The notes beneath the pieces are model-generated. The model saw nothing but the letters and a program-made list of their open reading frames with translations, did not search any database and was not told the origin of the DNA. From the NCBI RefSeq assembly GCF_002127585.1, contig NZ_NEGZ01000011.1, positions 1-53,871 of the forward strand: a stretch of DNA of 53,871 nt, written 5' to 3'. Below, piece after piece: positions 25,723 to 34,439 of the stretch. How positions within the stretch are numbered: position 1 is the first letter of the stretch; the number at the start of each line of letters is the position of its first letter. The DNA comes from Janthinobacterium sp. GW458P. Lineage in GTDB: Bacteria; Pseudomonadota; Gammaproteobacteria; Burkholderiales; Burkholderiaceae_D. A program made the translations under genes and the position numbers.

Positions 25723-28014
25723 TCATGCATGGAGTTGAAGCGCGAGGATGGCCGCGTTATAGCCGGCATGGGCCAGCATGGGCGCCAGCAGCGAACGGCT
25801 GCGTTCATAGGCGGCGCCCGCGCACAGGCCCAGCACGAAGACGGGCAGCATGGAGGCCGGCGGATGGACGATGGCGAAGAGGGCCGCGCCGATGCCGATC
25901 GCCTGCCAGGCGGGCAGCGAGCGGCGCAGGCCGCCCTGGAGTAGGCCGCGGAAAATGAATTCTTCGCACAGGGGCGCGGCCAGCAGCGCCAGTCCTGCCA
26001 GCCATACTGCGTCCCAGCCCGTCCCGGCCGCCAGCGGCGCGCGCGCAGGTGACCAGCCGCAGGCTTGCACGATGGCCAGGTAGCCGATGCCGAAGAGGGC
26101 CGCCAGCACCGCGGCTGCCGCGCCCCGGCGCCACGGTTGCCGGCCTGGCCCGATGCGCGGCACGCCTGCCGTCTTGCCGCGCCAGTAGACGAGGCGCACC
26201 AGCACATACGTGAGCGCGCCCGCGCTGCCGAAGGCGATGGCCGCGTGCGGCAGCGTTGCACCGGCCGCATCCTTGAGGAGGATCAAGGCCAGTGTCTGCA
26301 GGATAAAAAACAGCATGGCGGCGATCAGGCCGTCCGCCGCCGACACCGTGGCCGGCGGCGAGGCGGCCGGGTCGAGCAGGTACGGCAGCTCGTCACGCGC
26401 CTTTTGCCACAGCGCCAGGGACAGCGCCACCGTCAGCACGACAAACACCAGCTGCTGCACCACGCTGCCGGCCGCCAGCGCGGCGAGGTACAGGCCGCTC
26501 AGCAGCAGGTACAGATACATATATGTGGGGCGTATCTTCGCCGCCGCTTCCGTGGCCAGCGGGTCGCTGGCAAACACGCCCAGCGCCACGGCGATCATCG
26601 AATACAGGGGAATGCCGGCCAGGGCCAGCAGCATCAGGCCCGCCGTCTGCCACGACCAGGCGGGCAGCCAGGCCAGCGCCGCGCCGAACAGGATGAGTGG
26701 ATACAGCAGGGCCAGTACGGCCCACAATTGCGCCTTTTGCCGCAGCGCCCGCTCAACGGGAACGGGAAATGTGTACAGCAGCCACAGCGCGCCGCCTTCC
26801 TTGTTCAGTGTCTGGAAGGCCGACATCATCAGCACATAGCTGCCGAGGAAAAAGCCCGTCGATGCCAGCAGGGCGGGGCTGGCCAGCAGCGCGTGCAGGT
26901 CGCGCGCCTGGCCGGAAAACAAAGCCTGGCCGCCGAGGATGAGCAGCGGCATCAGCAGCGTTTGCACCATGAAGTTACGGTCGCGCACCAGCAGGGTCAA
27001 TTCGCGGCGCTGGATCACCGTGCCGATGCGGGCGCGCCACCGGCCAGCGGGCAGCGCCGCCGGAGAGCGCTTGCGGCTCGCTTCGCGCTGGCCCGCGCCC
27101 ACGACGCCATGGCGCAACTGGCGGCGCAGCATCGCCATGCCCAGCAGCATCATCAGCAGCACTTGCGCCAGCAGCAGGCAGGCGGGCAACAGCGCATCCG
27201 CCAGGCTGGCGGCATTGAGCGCGCGCACCAGCAGGCCGGGCGGCGTCCAGCCGCTCCAGGCGGGCATGGCAGCGGCCCAGCCATGGGCAAAGCCGCCCGT
27301 GCCCATGCCAAAAGACATGCCCATATACATGGGAAATACCCCGGCCACCGAGAGCAGCGCCTGCAGGTTGCCCAGCCGTGCCGGACTGAGCGACAGGCGC
27401 AGGCCCGTATCGACCAGTGTGTGCAGCATGGCGGCCAGGGCCAGCAGGAGCAGGCTGGCCGCCAGCCCGGACAGCGGAGAAAGCCAGCCCTGGCCCGAAT
27501 ACCAGGCGATCATGGTGGTGCTGGGCCACAGGGCCAGCAGGCCGGCCGGATTGACGACCGTGCGCTCGAGCACGCGCGCCCACAGCAGCGTGGCTTTGTC
27601 GACCGGCAAGGTGACCAGCCATTCCAGGTCCCAGTCCGGTTTCGACAGTTCGCCCATGCCTAGCGGTAACAACACGCTGACCAGCCACAGCAGCATCAAT
27701 TGCAGAGTCAGGCCGCCTGCCAGCGCCGCACTGAACGGATGCCCGATGAATTCGGCGATGACCGGCGCCAGCAGGCGTTCGCCCGCCTGCATGCTGCCTT
27801 GCGCCTGGCAGGCTGCCACTTGGTCGAGCAGGCAATGCATGTTGAGCACGCCATGGCGCGCCATGGTGCCGAAGGAAAACAACATGGGCAGGAACAGCAG
27901 CACGCCCAGCAGCCAGCGGCCCCGCTGCTTGCCCGGCGTGGCGGGGCGGCCCTGCAGGGCCTTCCTGAAGGCGAAGCCGCGGCCGCTGACGTTGAGCAGG
28001 CGCTGCAGGCGCAA
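25723..28014 (-). CDS. ABC-2 type permease fused to a CPBP (CAAX-like) intramembrane protease
   Basis: 763 residues in two parts. Residues 1 to about 570 are a membrane ABC permease of the Na+-efflux/ABC-2 type, with an internal soluble stretch (RARIGTVIQRRELTLLVRDR). Residues about 590-760 carry a CPBP/Abi domain with APLCEEFIFRGLLQGGL (EExxxR), a FAIVHPP motif and a final H-A-G-x-N (MLAHAGYNAAIL), the metal ligands of these glutamyl proteases. The first usable start in frame is a TTG at 28014. However, the preceding codons (LTAWRAVWLLTRLRLQ) already look like permease sequence, and an ATG at 28081 is in another frame; see findings. The partner ATPase is upstream. Confidence 0.85.
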   Translation of the reverse strand: MRLQRLLNVSGRGFAFRKALQGRPATPGKQRGRWLLGVLLFLPMLFSFGTMARHGVLNMHCLLDQVAACQAQGSMQAGERLLAPVIAEFIGHPFSAALAGGLTLQLMLLWLVSVLLPLGMGELSKPDWDLEWLVTLPVDKATLLWARVLERTVVNPAGLLALWPSTTMIAWYSGQGWLSPLSGLAASLLLLALAAMLHTLVDTGLRLSLSPARLGNLQALLSVAGVFPMYMGMSFGMGTGGFAHGWAAAMPAWSGWTPPGLLVRALNAASLADALLPACLLLAQVLLMMLLGMAMLRRQLRHGVVGAGQREASRKRSPAALPAGRWRARIGTVIQRRELTLLVRDRNFMVQTLLMPLLILGGQALFSGQARDLHALLASPALLASTGFFLGSYVLMMSAFQTLNKEGGALWLLYTFPVPVERALRQKAQLWAVLALLYPLILFGAALAWLPAWSWQTAGLMLLALAGIPLYSMIAVALGVFASDPLATEAAAKIRPTYMYLYLLLSGLYLAALAAGSVVQQLVFVVLTVALSLALWQKARDELPYLLDPAASPPATVSAADGLIAAMLFFILQTLALILLKDAAGATLPHAAIAFGSAGALTYVLVRLVYWRGKTAGVPRIGPGRQPWRRGAAAAVLAALFGIGYLAIVQACGWSPARAPLAAGTGWDAVWLAGLALLAAPLCEEFIFRGLLQGGLRRSLPAWQAIGIGAALFAIVHPPASMLPVFVLGLCAGAAYERSRSLLAPMLAHAGYNAAILALQLHA

Positions 28015-28046
28015 GCGTGTCAGCAGCCAGACGGCACGCCAGGCGG

Positions 28047-28793
28047 TCAGCGGCGCCGGCGTCGTGCGGTCGCCGTTTCATCGGTCAGCTGCAGGAAGAT
28101 ATCTTCCAGGCTGCCGTCGCTGGACAGTTGCCGGCGAATCTCGTCCAGGCTGCCCGTGGCCGCCAGCGCGCCGCGGTGGATGATGGCCACGCGGCTGCAC
28201 AGCTTTTCCGCCATGTCGAGCAAATGCGTGGAAACGAAGATCGTGGTGCCGGCGGCGGCGATGCGCAGCAGCCGTTCCTGTACTTCGCGCGAGGCGCGCG
28301 GGTCCAGGCCGTTGATCGGTTCATCAAGGATCAGCACGGCCGGATCGTGGATCAGCGCGCAGGCCAGGCCCAGCTTCTTCTTCATGCCCAGCGAGTAATT
28401 GACGGCGAAATCTTCGCCCGCTTCATCGAGTCCGAATTCGCTCAGCAGCCGCGCCGCGCGGGTGGCCGCCTCCGCGCGCGCATAGCCATGCATTTCAGCA
28501 ACGAATTGCAGGATTTCACGTCCGCGCAAATAATCGTAAAAGACGGGGGTGTCGGGCAGGTAGCCCACCTTGCGCTTGACGGCGGCGCCGTCGCGGTGGC
28601 AATCGAGGCCATCGACCAGCACGCGCCCGCCGCTGGGAACCAGGATGCCCATCAGCATGCGGATGGTGGTGGTCTTGCCGGCGCCATTCGGTCCCAGAAA
28701 GCCGAAGACCTCGCCTTTTCCCACCTGCAAGGTGAGCGGCTTGACGGCCTCGAACGTGCCGTACTGTTTGGACAAGCCTTCAAAAACAATCAT
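28047..28793 (-). CDS. ABC transporter ATP-binding protein
   Basis: 248 residues from the ATG at 28793. Walker A is GPNGAGKTTT, the signature is YSLGMKKKL (LGMKKKL, a degenerate LSGGQ typical of CcmA/NatA-like ATPases), and Walker B is AVLILDEPINGLDP; the H-loop is in FVSTHLLDMAE. It pairs with the fused permease/CPBP gene immediately downstream and would power it. The class resembles NatA and antibiotic or lipid exporters. The 3' end (DETATARRRRR) overlaps a potential permease start in a different frame. Confidence 0.93.
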   Translation of the reverse strand: MIVFEGLSKQYGTFEAVKPLTLQVGKGEVFGFLGPNGAGKTTTIRMLMGILVPSGGRVLVDGLDCHRDGAAVKRKVGYLPDTPVFYDYLRGREILQFVAEMHGYARAEAATRAARLLSEFGLDEAGEDFAVNYSLGMKKKLGLACALIHDPAVLILDEPINGLDPRASREVQERLLRIAAAGTTIFVSTHLLDMAEKLCSRVAIIHRGALAATGSLDEIRRQLSSDGSLEDIFLQLTDETATARRRRR

Positions 28794-28863
28794 CGTGTAT
28801 CCCAAAAAAGAGAGCGTGCGGGATGATAGCCCGATACGGCGCCGCCCCAACGCTCCTTGCTGC

Positions 28864-29727
28864 CTAATGGCGCAGCATCACGCCCGTGGCGATGCAGGCC
28901 ATGATCGCCAGGCTCATGGCGAGGGCATAGGCTGCCATCAATACCAGCCAGCGGCAGACGGTGGCGAGCTTGCCGCTTGGATACACGCGCCACATGGCCC
29001 AGGGCAGGTAGCCGAGCAGCCAGGCGCAGAGCGCGAGGCGGACAATATCGACGGGGATCAAGGTCATGAGCGCCATCGTGATGAAGGCGAAGGCATTCGT
29101 ATGCAAGGCGAACAGGAAATGCTCGCCATAGCGCCGTCCGCTGCCCAGGTAGAGGATCTTCAGGAACAGGGCGAACAGCGGCATCAGGCCAAACATGGCA
29201 TAGGGTGCGTAATGAAAAAAGCTCTCCCTTATCAGCTTTTGCTTTCCGGCCACGGGCAGTTGCTGAAAGTCTTGCCACTGATGTGGCAGCGTGGGTGTCT
29301 GGCCCAGGATGCTGACCTGCATGCCCGACGCATTGTTGTCCGGAGTCTGACTTGGGCCGTGGGCGCTCGCCTGGGGTTGCTGGCTGTGGACGGTGAGGAA
29401 CAAGTCGGCGCTGCCGAACTTGAGGATGGCAAAGAACAGGATGCTGAAGGTCAGGTATACGCGCAGCGGTTCCACGTAACGCACGCGGCGCCCCGCAATG
29501 TACTCGTTCGTCAGCGCGCCCGGGCGGAACAGCAGCAGGGCCAGGGTACGCCACAGCTTGCCTTCGAGCGCCACATAATGGGCGACAAATTCATGCAGGA
29601 ATTCGCGCGCGCTGGGCACGTGCACGACGGTGGACTGGCCGCAGGTGCTGCAGAAGTTGCCTGGCGCGTCGGTGTGGCAGTTATGGCAGGTGCTGGCGGG
29701 ACTTGTGCTGGGTGACACTGTTTTCAA
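28864..29727 (-). CDS. DUF3667 membrane protein with zinc-ribbon-like N-terminus
   Basis: About 287 residues from a TTG at 29727 with GGAAAGAG upstream; an ATG at 29781 would add 18 residues but has no ribosome site. The N-terminus has two CxxC pairs (CHNCHTDAPGNFCSTCGQ), like a zinc ribbon. ALLLFRPGALTNEYIAGRRV and YVEPLRVYLTFSILFFAIL, typical of DUF3667, come next. A polar loop rich in Gln and Pro follows, then three further helices. The function is unknown. It lies between the ABC ATPase gene and the winged-helix regulator on the same strand. Confidence 0.75.
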   Translation of the reverse strand: MKTVSPSTSPASTCHNCHTDAPGNFCSTCGQSTVVHVPSAREFLHEFVAHYVALEGKLWRTLALLLFRPGALTNEYIAGRRVRYVEPLRVYLTFSILFFAILKFGSADLFLTVHSQQPQASAHGPSQTPDNNASGMQVSILGQTPTLPHQWQDFQQLPVAGKQKLIRESFFHYAPYAMFGLMPLFALFLKILYLGSGRRYGEHFLFALHTNAFAFITMALMTLIPVDIVRLALCAWLLGYLPWAMWRVYPSGKLATVCRWLVLMAAYALAMSLAIMACIATGVMLRH

Positions 29728-29830
29728 GATGGACTCTTTCCATAGGCGAAAGGGGGAAATGCGCGCTGAAGAGCGCAGCATATGATGAATGAAAACAATG
29801 GCAAAAGGGCATTTTTCTCTCGATAGTTGC

Positions 29831-30550
29831 TTATGAGATACAAAATGCCGGCACCGTTGAGCGGCAGGCAAATACGGCCAGCAGGCGCCGCTCGCCGCTT
29901 GGCGTGATGCGCAGGGCGCGGCTGTCGAATTCGCGCTCGGCCCAGCCCTGGCGCAGGGCCAGCTGCAGCAGGGCCGCCCCCAGCGCGCCGCCCAGGTGGG
30001 CGCGCCGTTCGCTCCAGTCCAGGCAGGCACAGGCGAAGCGGCGGCGTTGGCGCTGCAGTTGCGGCACGTCGATGCCCAGCGCCGCCATGCTGGCCGCGCC
30101 CGCTTCCGACAGGCGATATTCGCCGCCGTCGTCGAGCAGCCAGCCTTGCGCATGCAGCTGGTCGTGCAAGGCGACGGCCACCGTGCCGGCCATGTGGTCG
30201 TAGCAGGTGCGCGCGCGGCGCAAGCGGTCCGGCGTGGTGGGCGTAAACGGCGTTGCGGGCACGCCGGCCACCACCAGCAGCGCTTCGAGCGCCTGGCCCA
30301 CCTCGGCGCTGGCCAGGCGGTAATAGCGGTGCTTGCCCTGCGCCACCATGGTCAGCAATCGATCTGTGCGCAGGCGCGCCAGATGGGCGCTGGCTGTCGA
30401 GGCGCCCACGTCGGCCAGCGTAGCCAATTCCGTGGCCGTGCGCGCATGGCCGTCGAGCAGGCTGCACAGCATGCGCGCGCGGGCTGGTTCCGCGATGGCG
30501 CCGGCCAGTTGCGCCAGGCCCAGGTCGGCCGAGGGAAACTTGTCTTCCAT
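29831..30550 (-). CDS. ArsR-type winged-helix transcriptional regulator
   Basis: 239 residues from the ATG at 30550. The N-terminal 95 residues are an ArsR/SmtB-like winged helix (AIAEPARARMLCSLLDG; TATELATLADVGASTASAHL; LLTMVAQGKHRYYRLAS). The long C-terminal extension, with Cys in ACACLDWSERRAHLGGALGA, is shared with uncharacterised regulators and is not the metal-binding ArsR tail. It is divergent from the P450 gene with 76 bases between the starts, so it likely represses that pair. GAAGTG (30566-30571) and CACTTC (30604-30609) form a weak dyad there. Confidence 0.85.
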   Translation of the reverse strand: MEDKFPSADLGLAQLAGAIAEPARARMLCSLLDGHARTATELATLADVGASTASAHLARLRTDRLLTMVAQGKHRYYRLASAEVGQALEALLVVAGVPATPFTPTTPDRLRRARTCYDHMAGTVAVALHDQLHAQGWLLDDGGEYRLSEAGAASMAALGIDVPQLQRQRRRFACACLDWSERRAHLGGALGAALLQLALRQGWAEREFDSRALRITPSGERRLLAVFACRSTVPAFCIS

Positions 30551-30626
30551 GATTCGTTCACGGGCGAAGTGTTGTGGTGGAAGGGCCAGCATACTCGTGT
30601 CCCCACTTCACTGCAATGGAACGCGC

Positions 30627-31754
30627 ATGCCGCTCGCCGACTTTCTTATCGACCCCGCCGACCCTTTTTCCGCCGTCACCCACGCGGCGCCGTATGACTA
30701 CTATCGCCGCCTGGCGGACGGCCCGCCGCTGCGTTTCGACGCGTCGCTCGATTGCTGGCTGGCGACGGGAGCCGTTGGCGTGCAGGCCGTGCTCGCGCAT
30801 CCCGCTTGCCGCGTGCGCCCGCCGGGCTTGGCCGTGCCGCTCAACCTGGCAGGCACGCCTTGCGGCGCGATTTTTGCCGAACTGGTGCGCATGAACGACG
30901 GCGAACGGCATGCCGTGCCAAAACAGGTGCTGGCGCGGGCGCTGGGCCGGGTGGATCTGGCGCGCCTGCATGGGCGGGTGATGCAGCTTGCCGGTGACCG
31001 CGTTCCCGGCCGCGCCGCGCGGCTCAATGATGCAATTGTTGAACTGCCCCTGTTCGCCATGGCGGACTTGCTGGGCTTTGCGCCAGCGCAATGGCCGGCG
31101 CTGGCCGCCTGGACGCGTGATTTTGTCGCCTGTCTGTCGCCGCTCAGCAATGGCGAACAATTGGCCGGCGCGCAGGACGCAGCCTATGCCTTGCTGCGAG
31201 GTTTTAGCGTGTTGCTGCGCGAGGCGGAGGCCTTGCCCGGCAGCTTGCTGCACGACATCGTGGCCGGGGCGGATGCCGTCGGCTGGCAGGCGTCTGGCGG
31301 CGTGCTGGCCAACCTCGTGGGCTTGCTGTCGCAGACCTGCGACGCCACGGCCGGCTTGCTGGGCAATGCCGTCGTGGCCTTGCGCGCGCAGCCGGAGTTG
31401 TCCACGCAACTGCGCGCCGCACCCGGGCGATGGCCGGCCCTGTTACGCGACGTCAGCCTGCGTGATCCCTCGATCCACAACACGCGCCGCTACACGGCGG
31501 AGGACGTGCAATTGCACGGCGTGCGCATACCGGCCGGACAGATGATTATCGTCGTGCTGGCCAGCGCCGGCCATGCGGAGTCAGGCTTTGGCCATGGCCG
31601 TCACGCCTGTCCCGGCCAGTCCATCGCGCAGACGATAGCCACGGCTTGTTTGCAGGCATGGGCCGATAGCCTGCAAGACTTGCCGCTGGCTTGGAGTTAT
31701 CTGCCCTCGCTGAACGCCCGTATCCCCGTGTTTATGCAAGGAGCCAGCGCATGA
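30627..31754 (+). CDS. Reduced cytochrome P450 with atypical core motifs
   Basis: 375 residues, shorter than the usual 400 or more. The heme loop is intact: FGHGRHACPGQ (321-331), matching FxxGxxxCxG with Cys328. The I-helix motif reads SQTCDAT (235-241), not A-G-x-D/E-T: the acid D239 is kept but the next residue is Ala. The K-helix ExxR aligns with V276-S-L-R279, so the invariant Glu is missing. IPAGQMIIVVLASAGHAESG runs straight into the heme loop, lacking the usual N-R-D-P and meander of about 25 residues. It overlaps the monooxygenase gene by ATGA. Substrate unknown; catalytic competence is uncertain. Confidence 0.85.
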   Translation: MPLADFLIDPADPFSAVTHAAPYDYYRRLADGPPLRFDASLDCWLATGAVGVQAVLAHPACRVRPPGLAVPLNLAGTPCGAIFAELVRMNDGERHAVPKQVLARALGRVDLARLHGRVMQLAGDRVPGRAARLNDAIVELPLFAMADLLGFAPAQWPALAAWTRDFVACLSPLSNGEQLAGAQDAAYALLRGFSVLLREAEALPGSLLHDIVAGADAVGWQASGGVLANLVGLLSQTCDATAGLLGNAVVALRAQPELSTQLRAAPGRWPALLRDVSLRDPSIHNTRRYTAEDVQLHGVRIPAGQMIIVVLASAGHAESGFGHGRHACPGQSIAQTIATACLQAWADSLQDLPLAWSYLPSLNARIPVFMQGASA

Positions 31755-32098
31755 TTGCCGTGATTTTTGAAGTCTGGCCCGGCGCCGAAGGGCGCCAGCA
31801 GTACCTGGACCTGGCGGCGTCCCTGCGGCCCTTGCTCGACGAGGTCGATGGTTTCATTTCCATCGAACGTTTCGGCAGCCTGAGCGAACCAGGCAAACTG
31901 CTGTCGCTGTCCTTCTTTCGCGACGAAGCGGCGCTGGCGCAGTGGCGCCAGCTGGAAGCGCACCGGGCGGCGCAGTCGGCCGGCCGGCAGGGCGTGTTCG
32001 ACGATTACCGGCTGCGCATCGCCGCCGTCGTGCGCGATTACGGCATGCTGGCGCGGCAGCAGGCGCCCGCCGACAGCCGGCGTCGCCACGGTAATTAG
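31751..32098 (+). CDS. Antibiotic biosynthesis monooxygenase (ABM) domain protein
   Basis: 115 residues, a single dimeric alpha/beta barrel ABM domain: MIAVIFEVWPGAEGRQQYLD, LDEVDGFISIERFGS, LLSLSFFRDEAALAQWR and the C-terminal YRLRIAAVVRDYG are all typical. Such proteins act as cofactor-free monooxygenases, heme-degrading enzymes or simply as small-molecule binders. It starts inside the P450 stop codon (ATGA), so the two are co-translated and probably act together. It is convergent with the lipoprotein gene, with a four-base overlap. Confidence 0.87.
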   Translation: MIAVIFEVWPGAEGRQQYLDLAASLRPLLDEVDGFISIERFGSLSEPGKLLSLSFFRDEAALAQWRQLEAHRAAQSAGRQGVFDDYRLRIAAVVRDYGMLARQQAPADSRRRHGN

Positions 32099-32547
32099 CG
32101 TGCCAGCGCGCCCTGCGTAATCTTGACCTTGACCCGATACGCGGGTTCGGCTGCGTTCAGGGCCGGCGGCGTGGCCGGGTCGACGTCGAGCAGGGTGAAC
32201 GTCAGGTGGTTGACGGTCACGGAACTGGACGCGCCGGGCATGGACTCGGACAGGACGATGTCGGTGGCGCCCGCGCTGTTGAGCAAACTGAAGCTGTAGC
32301 TGACGTAGCCTTTCCACACGCACACGGCGCCCTTGCGGCAGCGGCTGTCGTTGACGCGCTCGAGTTTCAGGGTGTCCGTGGCCGTGATGGCCACCTGCTG
32401 GCCCGGCGACAGCACGTGGGTGACGCTGCGCGGCGTGTTTTCCGCGTCGCCGGCGCTGCCGGCCGCGCCGCAGCCGGCCAGCACGGCCAGGCAGGCGACG
32501 AGCAGGGGCAGGAACAGGCGGCGATACGAGTCATGGAGGTAATGCAT
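32095..32547 (-). CDS. Secreted lipoprotein with a conserved Cys-Trp motif
   Basis: 150 residues from the ATG at 32547, with AAGGA upstream. The signal LLVACLAVLAGC has a lipobox. The mature part is a small beta-rich domain with ERVNDSRCRKGAVCVWKGYV; the D-S-R-C-x5-C-V-W-x-G pattern recurs in uncharacterised secreted bacterial proteins. The function is unknown. About 50-75 bases upstream lies an AT-rich stretch with Fur-like half-sites (see separate entry). Confidence 0.75.
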   Translation of the reverse strand: MHYLHDSYRRLFLPLLVACLAVLAGCGAAGSAGDAENTPRSVTHVLSPGQQVAITATDTLKLERVNDSRCRKGAVCVWKGYVSYSFSLLNSAGATDIVLSESMPGASSSVTVNHLTFTLLDVDPATPPALNAAEPAYRVKVKITQGALAR

Positions 32548-32596
32548 GTTTTTTCCTTTCAGGTGGAGCGTCCCCGACGTGGCATCCACGCGTGGG

Positions 32597-32626
32597 ATGA
32601 AAATGATAATAGCAAAATGATATTTT
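32597..32626 (-). promoter_or_regulatory. Possible Fur-like operator upstream of the lipoprotein gene
   Basis: AAAATGATAATAGC (32599-32612) followed by AAAATGATATTTTT (32613-32626) contains two TGATA-type half-sites resembling the Fur box GATAATGATAATCATTATC. The match is partial and the call rests on pattern only. Confidence 0.25.
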
Positions 32627-32726
32627 TCCGGCGCACCATTGGCGTGCTGCGGATGAATTGATGCGCCGTCCACGCGGCGCGCCGATTACTGCGTAGAATG
32701 GCTGTTTTGAAAATCAGGAAACAACC

Positions 32727-32993
32727 ATGAAAAAAACCGACCTGGCCAAGAGCGATGCCAAGAAACTGATGGGAAAGATGAATGTTCCCGGCGCCGGTGC
32801 ATTCGGTAAGGAAGCGGTGCTCGTCGACCGCCGCGAGCAGCGCAAGCGCGATCAGGCCCTGGGCCTGGTGCCGTTCGCCGTCAAGCTGAACAGCGATCTG
32901 GTCTTGCAATTGCAGACCCTGGCCAAGGAGCGCGGCGCGGATCTGAATGAGGTCGTCGCCGAGCTGATCACCAAGGGCCTGGCTGCAGCTTAA
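32727..32993 (+). CDS. Small conserved protein, possible ribbon-helix-helix type
   Basis: 88 residues, starting MKKTDLAKSDAKKLMGKM, basic in its first half, with RREQRKRDQALGLVPFAVKL in the middle. The final 35 residues (LVLQLQTLAKERGADLNEVV) form two helices joined by a turn, which resembles a ribbon-helix-helix or small DNA-binding fold. No family could be named. It stands alone with its own hairpin and terminator downstream. Confidence 0.65.
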   Translation: MKKTDLAKSDAKKLMGKMNVPGAGAFGKEAVLVDRREQRKRDQALGLVPFAVKLNSDLVLQLQTLAKERGADLNEVVAELITKGLAAA

Positions 32994-33002
32994 CGGTCGA
33001 CA

Positions 33003-33024
33003 ATGTTTATCTGTTGATAAACAT
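33003..33024 (+). repeat. Perfect 9-bp hairpin behind the small basic protein gene
   Basis: ATGTTTATC, loop TGTT, GATAAACAT. It lies nine bases after the stop and before a separate terminator; it may shape the mRNA end or be a dyad operator. Confidence 0.6.
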
Positions 33025-33037
33025 CAAAGTTCAAAAC

Positions 33038-33063
33038 TAAAAGGCGCCTTGCGGCGCCTTTTT
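33038..33063. terminator. Intrinsic terminator between the small basic protein gene and rpoH
   Basis: AAAAGGCGCC, loop TTGC, GGCGCCTTTTT: an A/T-flanked stem that can terminate both convergent transcripts. Confidence 0.92.
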
Positions 33064-33083
33064 ACTGCGGCTCTGGCTTGCTG

Positions 33084-33983
<900 letters not shown>

Positions 33984-34137
33984 GTTTTCTCCCTCGTAGT
34001 CTTGCTTTGTTCCAGTTGGCCATGTCACACGACAGGGCCCGTTTTTAGTTCGTTCTTGCGTATCCGGTCTTGCACTTTGCAGTTCGCGGCACCATCTATA
34101 TCTGGCGCTCATGGCGATCCTGCCTGGGTATGTCCAT

Positions 34138-34167
34138 ATATTAGCACTCTCTGCTTGAGAGTGCCAA
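34138..34167 (-). promoter_or_regulatory. rpoH sigma70-type promoter
   Basis: On the minus strand TTGGCA (34167-34162) and TAATAT (34143-34138) are spaced by 18 bases. Both hexamers overlap the arms of the CIRCE element. The transcript start is predicted near 34131, about 150 bases before the rpoH ATG. Confidence 0.7.
34141..34167. promoter_or_regulatory. CIRCE element (HrcA operator)
   Basis: TTAGCACTC (34141-34149), nine bases, GAGTGCCAA (34159-34167). This matches the CIRCE consensus TTAGCACTC-N9-GAGTGCTAA with one mismatch. HrcA binding here would block the rpoH promoter. Confidence 0.93.
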
Positions 34168-34403
34168 TCAGCACATTTAATCGCTCTGATAGCCTATATG
34201 CTATGGGTTTTTAATGACTGATATGTAATCTAAAACATCGCGCCGGGCCGCATCGGCACTGCCATGCGCGCCCTTTTCTTGCTTCCCAGCGACAACATAC
34301 ATAGTCTACGGCCGCAAGCTGAAGCGAACCTTAAGAATACTTGCTTAATATCAAGATAACAGCAGTATGGGGTGAGTGTCAAAAAAACAAGGGGCAGTGA
34401 GGA

Positions 34404-34430
34404 ATGGCGGCGCGCGTGGCGCCGCCATGG
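34404..34430 (-). terminator. GC hairpin behind ftsX
   Basis: GGCGGCGC, GCGT loop, GGCGCCGCC. On the minus strand a T-run (from CAAGGGG... to TTTTTTT) begins only some 20 bases later, so termination here is uncertain. Confidence 0.35.
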
Positions 34431-34439
34431 GAGGGAAGG

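Larger units (their letters stand above)
33984..34439 (-). other. 456-bp gap between ftsX and rpoH: rpoH control region
   Basis: No gene is seen. It contains the rpoH promoter with the CIRCE element (34138-34167) and a leader of about 150 bases before rpoH. A GC hairpin (34404-34430) close to the ftsX stop may end the ftsYEX transcript. The rest is AT-rich and without recognisable motifs. Confidence 0.6.

Noticed and set aside
26975..28081. 368-codon frame starting at the ATG overlapping the ABC ATPase
   Set aside because: After the first residues it is low-complexity shadow sequence; only its start is of interest for the permease frame question.
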